This document shows positions 1-8,324 of a stretch of 64,000 nucleotides of DNA, piece after piece; within the stretch, counting starts at the first letter, position 1, and each line of letters starts with the position of its first letter. Origin of the DNA: Sporichthyaceae bacterium (GTDB taxonomy: Bacteria > Actinomycetota > Actinomycetes > Sporichthyales > Sporichthyaceae); NCBI GenBank assembly GCA_036493475.1, contig DASXPS010000010.1, positions 1 through 64,000 on the forward strand, read 5' to 3'. The position numbers and the translations under genes are program-made. The notes under the pieces were generated by a model. That model was not told where the DNA came from and searched no databases. It was given only the letters and a program-made list of their open reading frames with translations.

Positions 1-79
1 CACACTCGATCGGCTCGGGAGCCAGAGCGAAAAGCGTGCTCCGGCTCCGCTCGCCTCACTCGTGTGTAGCGTGCAAGGC

Positions 80-1261
80 ATGAAGTGCGACGTCCCGACC
101 CGGGTCATGTGGGACCCCGCGCTCATTGGCTATGACTTCGGTCGCGGCCACCCGCTCGCCCCGATTCGGGTCGACCTGACCATGCGGCTGGCCCGTGAGT
201 TCGGGGTGCTGGAGCGCTCCAACGTGACTGTGGCCGCCGCCCCCGCCGCCGCCCCCGAGTTGCTCGGCATGCTGCACACCGCCGACTACCTGGCCGCGGT
301 GCGTAAGGCCGGGGCGGATCCGCGGGCGGTGGACCTCTCCCGCGGCCTGGGCACCGGGGACAACCCCACCTTCGCCGGCATGTACGACGCCTCCGCCCTG
401 GTCGCCGGTCAGACTGTGGCCGCCGCCGAGGCGGTGTGGCGCGGCGAGGTTGCGCACGCGGTGAACATCGCCGGCGGCCTGCATCACGCCATGGCCGGCA
501 CCGCCAGCGGCTTCTGCGTGTTCAACGACGTCGCGCTGGGCATCGCCCGGCTGCTCGAACTCGGTGCCGAGCGCATCGCTTACGTTGACGTCGATGTGCA
601 CCACGGCGACGGCGTGCAGGAACTGTTCTGGGATGACCCGCGGGTGCTGACCATCTCCCTGCACGAGTCCGGCCGCACGTTGTTCCCCGGCACCGGCTTC
701 CCGGCCGAGATCGGTGGGTCGGGCGCGGAGGGCAGCGCGGTGAACGTGGCGCTGCCCGCGGGCACCGGTGATGCCGGCTGGTTGCGTGCCTTCCACGCGA
801 TCGTGCCGCCCCTGGTGCGGGCGCACGCACCCGACGTGTTGGTCACCCAACACGGCGCCGACAGCCACATGGACGACCCGTTGGCGCACCTGGCGTTGAC
901 CGTGGATGGGCAACGCAGCGCCTATGCCGCGCTGCACGAGCTGGCCCACGAGGTAGCCGGTGGTCGCTGGCTGGCCACCGGCGGCGGCGGGTACGCCCTG
1001 GTCGACGTCGTCCCGCGGGCCTGGACGCACCTACTGGCCGAGCTCACCGGGGAGCCCATCGACCCGATGGTGGATACCGCCCCCGCATGGCAGGCACACG
1101 TGCGTGGGTTGGGCGCGAGCCCGCCAACCCGGATGACCGACGGCGCCGACGGCAACTACCAGGCGTGGACCGGCCCGGTTGCCGGTGATCAACTGGATGG
1201 CAGCGTGCAGGCCACCCGGGACGCGGTGTTCGCCCGGCATGGTTTGGACCCGGCGGGATGA
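80..1261 (+). CDS. acuC: AcuC-like histone-deacetylase-family protein
   Basis: A 393-residue zinc-dependent deacetylase of the class I histone deacetylase/acetoin-utilisation family. Cytoplasmic; members remove acetyl groups from lysines, for example on acetyl-CoA synthetase. Visible signatures are the His pair in GGLHHAM (about residue 135), the metal-binding DVDVHHGDG (about 170-178) and the glycine-rich GGGGYAL near residue 306. ATG at 80 was chosen because the protein then begins close to the family N-terminus; an in-frame GTG at 62 is possible. The stop overlaps the next start as ATGA, so the two are probably translationally coupled. The substrate cannot be told from sequence. Confidence 0.88.
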   Translation: MKCDVPTRVMWDPALIGYDFGRGHPLAPIRVDLTMRLAREFGVLERSNVTVAAAPAAAPELLGMLHTADYLAAVRKAGADPRAVDLSRGLGTGDNPTFAGMYDASALVAGQTVAAAEAVWRGEVAHAVNIAGGLHHAMAGTASGFCVFNDVALGIARLLELGAERIAYVDVDVHHGDGVQELFWDDPRVLTISLHESGRTLFPGTGFPAEIGGSGAEGSAVNVALPAGTGDAGWLRAFHAIVPPLVRAHAPDVLVTQHGADSHMDDPLAHLALTVDGQRSAYAALHELAHEVAGGRWLATGGGGYALVDVVPRAWTHLLAELTGEPIDPMVDTAPAWQAHVRGLGASPPTRMTDGADGNYQAWTGPVAGDQLDGSVQATRDAVFARHGLDPAG

Positions 1262-2052
1262 CGGTTCTGGACCGCGAGGCGTTGCGCGCGCAGTTGGTCG
1301 CCACGCGCATCGCCGGGGATGTGGCCACCCCACGGGAAGCCAACCTGCGTAGCTACCGCCGGCTGGCCGACGGCAGCAGCTACCAGCGCTTCGGGTTGGT
1401 CCTGCACCGGCGGTGGACCGGGCCGGCGATCCTGGAGGCCATGGCCCGGCTGGTCGGCGTCTCGCCCGACCCGGCGCACACCCACGGTCCGGACACCATC
1501 GATCCCGACCTCACCCTGGACGCGCTGGACGCGGCCGCGAAGCTGCTCGGCGATGCCGCTCGGGACCGGGCCCGGGTCATGCTGGCCACCGGCCACCCGT
1601 CGGGCCTGCTGCCGGTGCACCTGGCGCTGGCCGCCGGGCTGCGCGCGGCCGGCTGCACCGTGCTCACCCCGGTGCCCGGTTGGCGCTACGAGGAGTACAA
1701 GAACGACGACCTGGTGTTGCGGGAGATCCGCTACATCGGCGACGTGGCCATGGTGTCCAACCGCGGCGAGCTCAACCACACCCACTCCGCGGTGCCCATG
1801 CAGGGCGTGCTGGCCGCGTTGATCGAGACCGGCGAGGCGTTGCCGGATCTGGTGGTGGCCGACCATGGCTGGGCGGGTGCCGCGGGCGAGGCCGGGGTGA
1901 CCGTCATCGGCTTCGCCGACTCCAACGATCCCGGCCTGTTCCTGGGTCAGGAGGAGGGCAAGGTTGACGTGGCGGTCCCATTGGATGACAACGTGTCACC
2001 ACACCTGTACGGACCGTTGATTGGGTACCTGCGGCATGCCAGCGGCCTGTGA
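1258..2052 (+). CDS. conserved actinobacterial phosphatase-like protein
   Basis: A 264-residue soluble protein starting with the ATG that overlaps the acuC stop. Orthologs occupy the same place upstream of the bdtA/bS22 genes in other actinobacteria and are usually labelled phosphatase. I see no HAD DxDxT signature, so that label rests on family history. Candidate conserved segments are ATGHPSGLLPVHLALA (about residues 110-125), GWRYEEYKNDD, and a C-terminal half rich in Asp/His (VVADHGWAGAAGEAG, GFADSNDPGLF). Coupling to acuC suggests a linked function. The exact reaction is unknown. Confidence 0.72.
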   Translation: MTVLDREALRAQLVATRIAGDVATPREANLRSYRRLADGSSYQRFGLVLHRRWTGPAILEAMARLVGVSPDPAHTHGPDTIDPDLTLDALDAAAKLLGDAARDRARVMLATGHPSGLLPVHLALAAGLRAAGCTVLTPVPGWRYEEYKNDDLVLREIRYIGDVAMVSNRGELNHTHSAVPMQGVLAALIETGEALPDLVVADHGWAGAAGEAGVTVIGFADSNDPGLFLGQEEGKVDVAVPLDDNVSPHLYGPLIGYLRHASGL

Positions 2053-2300
2053 AAAAAATTCTGTTCACTGCCAGGTAAAGCACGTCGATGGCGCGGGGCG
2101 CTTTGTCATCAAATTTCCGAACACATCGGTCAACGCGTGTCGCGCCTGGCCCGGGCACCTCAATCAGGCACAATGCGGCCCCTTCCCCATCCGTACCTCA
2201 GGCCACTACTGTTGATGGTGTTGACGCAGAATCCCGCTCTGCGCCGTCGCGACGTGGGCCCACACTCACGCCGCCTTTGGCCGAAAGGTCCGGTGTGCCC

Positions 2301-2510
2301 ATGGCAGCGAACGAGCAGCCTCTCGCCGACGTCTCGTTCCTCACCGTGGCCGAGGTCGCCACGAAGATGCGGGTGTCGAAGATGACCGTGTATCGGTTGG
2401 TGCACAACGGCGAGCTGCCCGCGGTCCGCGTGGGTCGCTCGTTCCGGGTTCCGGAGAACGCGGTGCAGGCCTACCTGCGTTCGTCGTATTACGAGGCCGA
2501 CATCGGCTGA
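2301..2510 (+). CDS. excisionase-family helix-turn-helix regulator (BdtA-like)
   Basis: A 69-residue MerR/excisionase-type DNA-binding protein. Its single wHTH runs from FLTVAEVATKMRVSKMTVYR to VGRSFRVPENAVQAYL, which is nearly the whole protein. The context (bS22, epimerase and acyltransferase downstream) matches Streptomyces SCO3328/bdtA, which I recall as a BldD target, and Mycobacterium Rv0500A. ATG at 2301 was chosen because it removes about 70 unrelated upstream residues that are open in the same frame. No effector domain is present, so it is probably a small sequence-specific regulator. I did not find a clear BldD box upstream. Family assignment is firm; target genes are unknown. Confidence 0.85.
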   Translation: MAANEQPLADVSFLTVAEVATKMRVSKMTVYRLVHNGELPAVRVGRSFRVPENAVQAYLRSSYYEADIG

Positions 2511-2663
2511 GCCGATCGCGCTTCTTCCGACGCCGATCCAATCCTCGCGGTTGGGTCGGCGTTCGCATGATGCGGCCGGCGAGCCGCGCCACACTGACGG
2601 GTAGGCTGACCCCCTTGCGCGCGCCGCTGGGCCGCGTGCCACTGAAGCGAGCGAAGGTACCCC

Positions 2664-2762
2664 GTGGGCTCTGTCATCAAGAAGCGTCGCAAGCGCATGG
2701 CGAAAAAGAAGCACCGCAAGCTGCTCAAGCGCACCCGGGTGCAGCGCCGCAACAAGAAGTAG
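2664..2762 (+). CDS. small ribosomal protein bS22 (AURKAIP1/COX24 domain)
   Basis: A 32-residue, extremely basic protein beginning [12 protein letters not shown] from a GTG start and ending RVQRRNKK. It is nearly identical in plan to mycobacterial bS22, a small 30S subunit protein, and to Streptomyces SCO3327. It is too short for ordinary gene calling and lies inside a longer spurious reading frame of the downstream epimerase. About 60% of residues are Lys or Arg, as expected for an rRNA-contacting peptide. It sits 153 bases after the HTH gene and 41 bases before the epimerase start, the conserved order. Confidence 0.9.
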   Translation: MGSVIKKRRKRMAKKKHRKLLKRTRVQRRNKK

Positions 2763-2803
2763 CGCCCGCACCGGACAAGCACTGCGGCGGACGGGGTCGA
2801 CGG

Positions 2804-3880
2804 GTGGGACGCACGGTTCTGGTCACCGGGGTCTCCCGACACGTGGGTAGTCGTCTGGTTCATCGGCTCAACGATGAACCGGGCGTCGATCGGGTGATCG
2901 GGATCGACGTGGTCCCGCCGCGCAGTGACCTTGGTCGGGCCGAGTTCGTGCGCGCGGACATCCGCAACCCGATCATCGCCAAGGTCATCGGGGCCGCGGA
3001 GGTGGACACCGTCGTGCACCTGAGCGTGAACTCCACGGGTTCGGGTTCCGGCGGCGCGTCGGCCAAGGAACTCAACGTCATCGGCACCATGCAGTTGCTC
3101 GCGGCGTGTCAGAAGGCACCGAGCCTGCGCCGGTTGATCGTGAAGTCCACGACCACGGTGTACGGCGCCTCGGCCAAGGACCCGGCGCTGTTCACCGAGG
3201 CCATGGAGCCGGTGGTGGCGCCGCGCGCCGGATTCGCCAAGGACGCGGTCGAGGTGGAGACCTACGTGCGCGGCTTCGCCCGACGGCGGGCCGATGTCGG
3301 CGTGTGCGTGCTGCGGTTCGCCAACTTCATCGGCTCCGACGTGGACTCACCGTTCACTCGGCTGTTCACGCTGCCGGTGATTCCCACCGTGCTCGGCCAC
3401 GACGCGCGCCTGCAGTTCGTGCACGAACAGGACGCCCTGGAGGTGCTGCGCCGCGCGGTGGTCGCTGACCATCACGGAGTGTTCAATGTGGCCGGCGACG
3501 GCGTGCTGTTGCTGTCCCAGGCCGCGCGGCGGGCCGGCCGACCGACCTTCCCGGTGCCCGGGCCTTCGGTGAGCACGTTGGGCGGGTTGGCCCGGCGCAT
3601 CGGCGCCTTCCATCTGTCCGGGGAGATCGTGCAGTACCTGACCCACGGCCGCGCAGTGGACACCACCCGGTTGCGGCAGGTGTTCGGCTACATCCCGCGG
3701 ATGACCACCGCGCAGGCCTTCGACGACTTCCTCGCCGCGCGGGGCCACGGGCCGATCACCCCGGACCTGGTCGGGGCGGTCACCGACCGCGCCCACGACG
3801 CGGTCCGCGCGGTGACCCGCTACGTGCCCTCGCCGCGGGTGGCCGTGCCGGCCGGTTTCCGGGAGCGCCTTGATGATTGA
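2804..3880 (+). CDS. NAD-dependent epimerase/dehydratase (SDR family)
   Basis: A 358-residue extended short-chain dehydrogenase. The Rossmann motif is at the very start (TVLVTGVSRHVGSRLV, a TGxxxxxG variant), followed by the acidic strand end VIGIDVVPP. The catalytic region around STTTVYGAS shows the Tyr. This is the GalE2-like gene (Rv0501/SCO3326 position) that follows bS22. GTG at 2804 was chosen because the family begins at GRTVLVTG; the frame stays open upstream only because it runs through the bS22 gene. Substrate is probably a nucleotide sugar, but this is not proven by context. It precedes a membrane acyltransferase gene by 8 bases and is probably cotranscribed with it. Confidence 0.86.
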   Translation: MGRTVLVTGVSRHVGSRLVHRLNDEPGVDRVIGIDVVPPRSDLGRAEFVRADIRNPIIAKVIGAAEVDTVVHLSVNSTGSGSGGASAKELNVIGTMQLLAACQKAPSLRRLIVKSTTTVYGASAKDPALFTEAMEPVVAPRAGFAKDAVEVETYVRGFARRRADVGVCVLRFANFIGSDVDSPFTRLFTLPVIPTVLGHDARLQFVHEQDALEVLRRAVVADHHGVFNVAGDGVLLLSQAARRAGRPTFPVPGPSVSTLGGLARRIGAFHLSGEIVQYLTHGRAVDTTRLRQVFGYIPRMTTAQAFDDFLAARGHGPITPDLVGAVTDRAHDAVRAVTRYVPSPRVAVPAGFRERLDD

Positions 3881-3888
3881 GTTCGGCG

Positions 3889-4833
3889 ATGACTGACGCC
3901 CGGGTGATTCCGCTCGACCCGCAGGGTCGTCGCCGGCCCAACCGGAGCCTCGCCGAGGTTGCCGAGCCGGCGGAGACCGACGGCGGTGGCCTGCGCCGCT
4001 TGGACCGCGCCGCGGCCCGCACGTTCTCGTTCCTGCGCCGCCGCTTGGTCGGCGAGTACGAGGTCGACGAGTTCGGCTTCGATGCCGAGCTCACCGATGC
4101 GGTGTTGATGGCGCCGTTCCGCCCGCTGTACTCGTCCTGGTTCCGGGTGCAGACCCGCGGGCTGGAGCACGTGCCGGACGTCGGCGGCGCGTTGTTGGTG
4201 GCCAACCACTCCGGCACGCTGCCGCTGGACGGCATCATGACCTCCCTCGCGCTGCACGACCATCACCCGGCGCACCGACACCTGCGGACGCTGGGTGCCG
4301 ACCTGCTGTTCGGCACCCCGTTCCTCGGCTCCCTGGCCCGCAAGAGCGGTGCCACGCTGGCCTGCGTACCCGACGCGGAGCGGCTGCTGCGCGACGGGGA
4401 GATCGTCGGGGTGTGGCCGGAGGGCTACAAGGGTCTGGGTAAACCATTCGCCGAGCGGTACAAGCTGCAGCGGTTCGGCCGCGGTGGATTCGTCACCGCG
4501 GCACTGCGCGCCGGTGCGCCGATCGTGCCAACCGCGATCGTCGGCGCCGAGGAGATCTATCCGGTGATGGGCAATCTGTCCGCGGTGGCGCGCGCGGTCG
4601 GCCTGCCCTACCTACCGATCACCCCGACTTTCCCGTGGTTGGGGCCGCTCGGGCTGATCCCGTTGCCCTCGAAGTGGATCATCGAGTTCGGCAAGCCGAT
4701 CCGCACCGACGAATACCCGGCGAATGCGGCCGACGATCCCATGCTGGTGTTCGACCTGGCCGATCAGGTGCGCGAGGCGATCCAGCAGGCGCTCTACCGG
4801 TTGTTAATGCAGCGACGCAGCGTCTTTACCTGA
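3889..4833 (+). CDS. lysophospholipid acyltransferase (PlsC-like)
   Basis: A 314-residue 1-acyl-glycerol-3-phosphate acyltransferase-family enzyme. Motif I appears as NHSGTLPLD (NHxxxxD) around residue 105, and motif III as VWPEGYKGLGKP. It would transfer an acyl group to a lysophospholipid or related acceptor at the inner face of the membrane. A hydrophobic stretch lies near YLPITPTFPWLGPLGLIPLP. ATG 3889 is preferred; TTG 3877, overlapping the epimerase stop, is the alternative. It is the conserved partner of the upstream epimerase (Rv0502/SCO3325). It ends 23 bases from the convergent anti-sigma gene. Confidence 0.86.
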   Translation: MTDARVIPLDPQGRRRPNRSLAEVAEPAETDGGGLRRLDRAAARTFSFLRRRLVGEYEVDEFGFDAELTDAVLMAPFRPLYSSWFRVQTRGLEHVPDVGGALLVANHSGTLPLDGIMTSLALHDHHPAHRHLRTLGADLLFGTPFLGSLARKSGATLACVPDAERLLRDGEIVGVWPEGYKGLGKPFAERYKLQRFGRGGFVTAALRAGAPIVPTAIVGAEEIYPVMGNLSAVARAVGLPYLPITPTFPWLGPLGLIPLPSKWIIEFGKPIRTDEYPANAADDPMLVFDLADQVREAIQQALYRLLMQRRSVFT

Positions 4834-4853
4834 CGGGCTTGACACCTGACGGG
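4828..4853. repeat. 10-bp direct repeat at a convergent gene junction
   Basis: ACCTGACGGG occurs twice, at 4828-4837 and 4844-4853, spanning the acyltransferase stop and the gap before the rsbN stop. The second copy is followed by TAGTCAG and can pair weakly with CTGAC, giving a short hairpin. It may act as a bidirectional terminator; no U-tract is seen. Confidence 0.35.
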
Positions 4854-4856
4854 TAG

Positions 4857-6080
4857 TCAGCGCTCCAGGTGCATGTGGGCTTGTTTGCTGCCGGCCCGGG
4901 AGTCGCTGAAGTCCAGGCTGGCCGAGAGGCTGCCGGGCACCTTGGTGTCGATGCTGTCGAAGGGCAGCGGCAACAGGCCGAACAACCGAATCGCCGCGGA
5001 CGGCGGAGGCTGTTCCACGGCACTCACCGAGCGGTGTTGGCCAATGCCACCGGGCAGGGCGCCCACCGAAGCCTGACCATTGCCCAGCAGGTCGACGTAC
5101 ACCAACTTGTGCACGTTGCGCTCGACCGCGACCTGCTGCGCCGACTTCGGCTGCGGCTTGGCCGCGGCCTCGGCGTTACGCCGTGCGTCGGCGACGGCCT
5201 TGTCGATGTCACGGACCGCCTTGGTGACCGAGCGGGCCAACGTGTCACGCTGATCGCTGCGGCTGGCCCGCGCCGCGAGGTCGGCGTTCAACGCCGACGA
5301 CGGCGCGGAGATGCCCGCCACCGGGTGGCCGGTCACTGTGGCCACCCGGGCCGCGATGGTGTCCATCTCGACGACCAGCGTGTCCTGGCTCTGCCACAGC
5401 TCGGCAGGCAGCATCGGACGAACCTCGTCCAGTGTCACCGAGCGCTGGGCCAGGAAGCGCTCGAGCGGAGCCATCACGGCGGCGTCCGCGGTGCGGTTGA
5501 ACACCTCGAAGAACCGCTCGCTGCCCGCCGCCAACGCGTCGGACATCGCTGACATCGTGTCGCGCAGCTCCTGGATGAGCACCGGGTCAGAGATCTGCCC
5601 ATCGCTCTCCCGCAGCATCGCCTGCACCTCGCCCAGCCGGGTGGACGCGATCGACAGGTAGCGCTCGCCCCTGGCCAGATCCGAGTTCGCCAGCGCGAGC
5701 TGCATGGTTTCCATGGCGCGCTTGACGTCGTAGAGCCGGTCACCCGGCAGGGCGTGCTCGCTGGCCGCCGCGGTCGCCGCGGCGCCACCGGTGGCGACGG
5801 CCACCACCACGCCGGCAGCCACCAGACGGCGGCGCCACGGCGCGGGAGTGGCGGTCGGGACGATGGTCGGCGTCACCGCGCCGACGGCAAGCAACCGCTG
5901 GCGCAGGGCAAAGCGGAATTCCTCGGGCGGGCCCACGACCACGCCGCCGGCCGCGCTGAGCGCGGTGGCGACCCTGGTCCACGGGGCCATGGTCAGGTCA
6001 TTGACCCCGACCTTGTCCAGCACGACCGCGAATTCGCGGGCACGCTGCCGGTCACCTGGTCGCATCGGCATCCAGTGCAC
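4857..6080 (-). CDS. rsbN: RsbN-like membrane anti-sigma factor (DUF5667)
   Basis: A 407-residue protein directly downstream of the BldN-type sigma gene. The N-terminal about 80 residues (REFAVVLDKVG...EEFRFALRQRLLAV) are the likely sigma-binding part. One transmembrane segment follows (LVAAGVVVAVATGGAAATAA, about residues 85-105). A long helical extracytoplasmic region starts with ALPGDRLYDVKRAMETMQLA, the DUF5667 signature. The C-terminus is low in similarity. In Streptomyces RsbN holds sigma-BldN inactive until aerial growth; position and domain order match. The start is uncertain: ATG at 6065 (MRPGDRQ) is equally possible. It lies 174 bases after bldN. The gene name rests on synteny and topology. 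Confidence 0.82.
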   Translation of the reverse strand: MHWMPMRPGDRQRAREFAVVLDKVGVNDLTMAPWTRVATALSAAGGVVVGPPEEFRFALRQRLLAVGAVTPTIVPTATPAPWRRRLVAAGVVVAVATGGAAATAAASEHALPGDRLYDVKRAMETMQLALANSDLARGERYLSIASTRLGEVQAMLRESDGQISDPVLIQELRDTMSAMSDALAAGSERFFEVFNRTADAAVMAPLERFLAQRSVTLDEVRPMLPAELWQSQDTLVVEMDTIAARVATVTGHPVAGISAPSSALNADLAARASRSDQRDTLARSVTKAVRDIDKAVADARRNAEAAAKPQPKSAQQVAVERNVHKLVYVDLLGNGQASVGALPGGIGQHRSVSAVEQPPPSAAIRLFGLLPLPFDSIDTKVPGSLSASLDFSDSRAGSKQAHMHLER

Positions 6081-6254
6081 CCCCGCCCTTACCCGGTCGT
6101 GGCGGCACGCGCCTCGACAGATTTGTCCGCTCGAAGGCCAACCGTTGCGGCGGGACGGTTGACCTCACTTGATCAATCCAACGACGCCGAGAGGCCGAGG
6201 TTACGGGCGGGTTCACGCTCGGCTGTCGCGTGGATATAACGATTGGGTATTCCG

Positions 6255-7049
6255 TCATCGGATGCCCTCCGGCAGTAGCTGGGCAAGTGTTCGCACCGCC
6301 CGGTACTGCAATGTCTTGATGGCACCCTCGTTCTTGCCCATGATCTTCGCGGTTTCCGCGACGGACAGACCTTGCAGGAAACGCAGCACCAGACATTCCT
6401 GCTGCTGCGGGTTCAGTCGCTTGACCGCGGCCAGCAGGGCGGCATTGGTCAGCGAGCGCAGTACCACGCCCTCGGGGCTTTCCGCGGATTCCGCGGCGCC
6501 CTCGGTGGCCACCATGTCGGCGATGGTGACCTCCAACCGGAACCGGCTGGATTTGAAGTGGTCGGCGACCAGATTGCGCGCGATGGTGACCAGCCAGGCG
6601 CCGAAGTCGCGGCCCTGCCAGGTGAACGTGCCCACGCTGCGCAGCGCGCGCAGGAACGTCTCGCTGGTCAGGTCCTCGGCGAGCTGCCGCGAGCCGACCC
6701 GGTAGTAGATGTATCGGTAGATGGTGTCCAGGTACCGGTCGTAGAGCTGGGCGAAGGCGTCGGTGTCGCCAACCTTGGCCCGCTCGACCAGCTGGCCGAC
6801 CCGGCCGGTGGACGGGTCGACGGCGGGGCCGGCGACCGGCTGCGCGGGCGCCGGCAGCCCAAAGCCGCCAAGGGCGGGTTTGGCTGCCGCGGCGGCCGCC
6901 CCGGCGCTGACGCTGAACAGCGTCTGCGGGCCGCGCGGTCCGGCCAAGTTGGCCGCCGGCGCGGGCGTCCGGGACGGCGCCGGCAAGCCGGACAAAACTG
7001 CCGCACGCAGCCCGGAAAGGCCTGGCGCATGTGACGGCGGACGGGACAT
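6255..7049 (-). CDS. bldN: BldN-type ECF sigma factor with N-terminal pro-extension
   Basis: A 264-residue group 4 sigma factor. Sigma-2 begins near residue 90 (VGQLVERAKVGDTDAFAQLY) and includes YRYIYYRVGSRQLAEDLTSE and the near-invariant stretch GTFTWQGRDFGAWLVTIARN. Sigma-4 runs LNPQQQECLVLRFLQGLS to GKNEGAIKTLQYRAVRTL. These blocks match Streptomyces BldN almost residue for residue from memory. The first about 85 residues are Pro/Ala-rich and unrelated to the core, like the cleaved pro-sequence of Streptomyces BldN. ATG 7049 was chosen because palindromes lie just upstream; ATG 7109 is also open. Known role of the family: switching on chaplin/rodlin and aerial-hypha genes. Confidence 0.92.
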   Translation of the reverse strand: MSRPPSHAPGLSGLRAAVLSGLPAPSRTPAPAANLAGPRGPQTLFSVSAGAAAAAAKPALGGFGLPAPAQPVAGPAVDPSTGRVGQLVERAKVGDTDAFAQLYDRYLDTIYRYIYYRVGSRQLAEDLTSETFLRALRSVGTFTWQGRDFGAWLVTIARNLVADHFKSSRFRLEVTIADMVATEGAAESAESPEGVVLRSLTNAALLAAVKRLNPQQQECLVLRFLQGLSVAETAKIMGKNEGAIKTLQYRAVRTLAQLLPEGIR

Positions 7050-7090
7050 CGGCTCCCCGGGCGGGATTACGGCGGACGGGCTACTGGGGT

Positions 7091-7101
7091 TTCGGTCCGA
7101 A
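7091..7101. promoter_or_regulatory. palindrome TTCGGTCCGAA upstream of bldN
   Basis: A perfect 11-bp palindrome (TTCGG-T-CCGAA) 42 bases before the bldN ATG at 7049. The half GGTCCGAA recurs at 7172-7179, and a degenerate GGTCCGGA lies near 7121. It is a candidate operator; the binding protein is unknown. Confidence 0.45.
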
Positions 7102-7161
7102 TGGGCCAATGGTAGGCGCCGGTCCGGATTTCGACCAGGTTGTGTGAACGAAGCTTGACCT

Positions 7162-7179
7162 TTCGGACTCCGGTCCGAA
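7162..7179. promoter_or_regulatory. inverted repeat TTCGGAC-N4-GTCCGAA upstream of bldN
   Basis: Two 7-base arms that are perfect reverse complements, separated by TCCG, between serB and bldN and about 113 bases before the bldN ATG. It shares the GGTCCGAA sequence with the 7091 palindrome, which makes a repeated regulator site plausible. Confidence 0.5.
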
Positions 7180-7223
7180 GGCGGACGAACGACACAGTCC
7201 GGGCGCAGCCGTATTACAAACCT

Positions 7224-7239
7224 GTGATTAGTTCGTGAT
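7224..7239. promoter_or_regulatory. direct repeat GTGAT-N6-GTGAT
   Basis: GTGAT occurs at 7224-7228 and 7235-7239, an 11-base (one helical turn) period, just after the serB stop and upstream of bldN. The sequence resembles half-sites of the BldD consensus (AGTGA...TCAC) but in direct rather than inverted orientation, so BldD binding is only a guess. Confidence 0.25.
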
Positions 7240-7244
7240 CTGCC

Positions 7245-8105
7245 TCAGGCGTGCGCTCGGCGTACCGAGATCGCGGCCGCGATTCCGCCCGCCAGGGCCC
7301 CGGCACCGACCGCTGTCGGCAATCCGATCTTGGCCGCTTTACGTCCGGTCCGATAATCCCGGATTCGCCATCCATGAGTTTTTGCGTGCGCGCGCAGATC
7401 GGCGTCCGGATTGACCGCGCAGGGATGCCCGACCAGGGTCAGCAGCGGGATGTCGTTGGCCGAGTCGCTGTACGCCGAACACCGCGCCAGGTCGAGCCCC
7501 TCCGCTGCCGCCAATGCCGCCACAGCCTCGGCTTTTGTGGGTCCGTGCAAGGGTTCTCCGACCAATCGGCCGGTGTATCGGCCCTCGGAGATCTCGGCCA
7601 CCGTGCCCAGCGCGCCGGTCAGCCCGAGCCGGTCGGCGATGGTCCGGGCGAGCTCGATCGGGGAGGCGGTGACCAGCCACACCCGCTGCCCCGCATCCAG
7701 GTGCATCTGGGTCAACGCCCGGGTTCCCGGCCAGATTCGTCCGGAGATCAACTCATCGAAGATCTCCTCTCCCACGCGTTGCAGTTCTTCCACGCTGTGA
7801 CCTTCGATGAAGCTCAGCGCGCGGGCGCGTACGGAATTCATGTCATCGAGATCTTCTGCACCGCCCACGACAAACTTCAGTTGCATGAGCGCGAATCGCG
7901 CTATGTCCCGATTTGTAAAGAAATGTCGGGCGTAGAGTCCGCGTGCGAGGTGAAATATCGATGCCCCGCGCACCACCGTGTTATCAACGTCAAAGAAGGC
8001 AGCCGCAGTCGGATCCGGCGCCCGGCGGCGGGGCCGTGGGCGGGGCACCGTTTCAACGGATGCGACCGCGCGCGGTTGCGGCGTGACGATCTCCCCAGCT
8101 GTCAC
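7245..8105 (-). CDS. HAD-IB family phosphatase (SerB1-like)
   Basis: A 286-residue HAD-superfamily IB hydrolase. Motif I is [11 protein letters not shown] (DxDxT with Asn in place of the usual Gly), motif II LVTASP, and motif [13 protein letters not shown]. The family dephosphorylates phosphoserine or similar small phosphomonoesters. The C-terminus is hydrophobic ([20 protein letters not shown]) and may touch the membrane. The frame is open to 8279, but the upstream part is Cys/Pro-rich and unlike the family, so GTG 8105 was chosen; starts at 8111 or 8120 cannot be excluded. The SCO/Rv0505c ortholog sits at the same place. The coding start region is noticeably more AT-rich than its neighbours. 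Confidence 0.8.
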   Translation of the reverse strand: MTAGEIVTPQPRAVASVETVPRPRPRRRAPDPTAAAFFDVDNTVVRGASIFHLARGLYARHFFTNRDIARFALMQLKFVVGGAEDLDDMNSVRARALSFIEGHSVEELQRVGEEIFDELISGRIWPGTRALTQMHLDAGQRVWLVTASPIELARTIADRLGLTGALGTVAEISEGRYTGRLVGEPLHGPTKAEAVAALAAAEGLDLARCSAYSDSANDIPLLTLVGHPCAVNPDADLRAHAKTHGWRIRDYRTGRKAAKIGLPTAVGAGALAGGIAAAISVRRAHA

Positions 8106-8211
8106 GCGAACGAGACTAACCCTCCCCGATGACAGCCGTGGGTCGCGCGAGCCGGCCTGTCGATGGCGCTTCGCCCAACAGCAGGCACCGCCCGTCGGGG
8201 GGCTACCCGCC

Positions 8212-8281
8212 GCATGACACGCGCAGGCGGGCCTTGTCGTGCGTCCAGACGCCTGACAAGCGCCTTCTGCGCATGTCATGC
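8212..8281. promoter_or_regulatory. 13-bp inverted repeat in a divergent promoter region
   Basis: GCATGACACGCGC (8212-8224) and GCGCATGTCATGC (8269-8281) are reverse complements with one mismatch, 44 bases apart, in the gap between the divergent SerB-like phosphatase and acyl-CoA ligase genes. Spacing near four helical turns suits a looping repressor; a cruciform or hairpin is the alternative. Confidence 0.4.
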
Positions 8282-8324
8282 GTCAGGGTGAGGGCGCGGT
8301 GCGGGTGTGCCAGACTCGCGAGGC

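Noticed and set aside
2048-2069. TGTGAA...TTCACT inverted repeat as a Rex site
   Set aside because: The spacer is 10 bases instead of 4, and the left arm overlaps the stop codon of the phosphatase-like gene.
2567-2803. In-frame upstream extension of the epimerase gene
   Set aside because: It runs through the bS22 gene in another frame and is unlike any epimerase N-terminus; the Rossmann motif starts right after GTG 2804.
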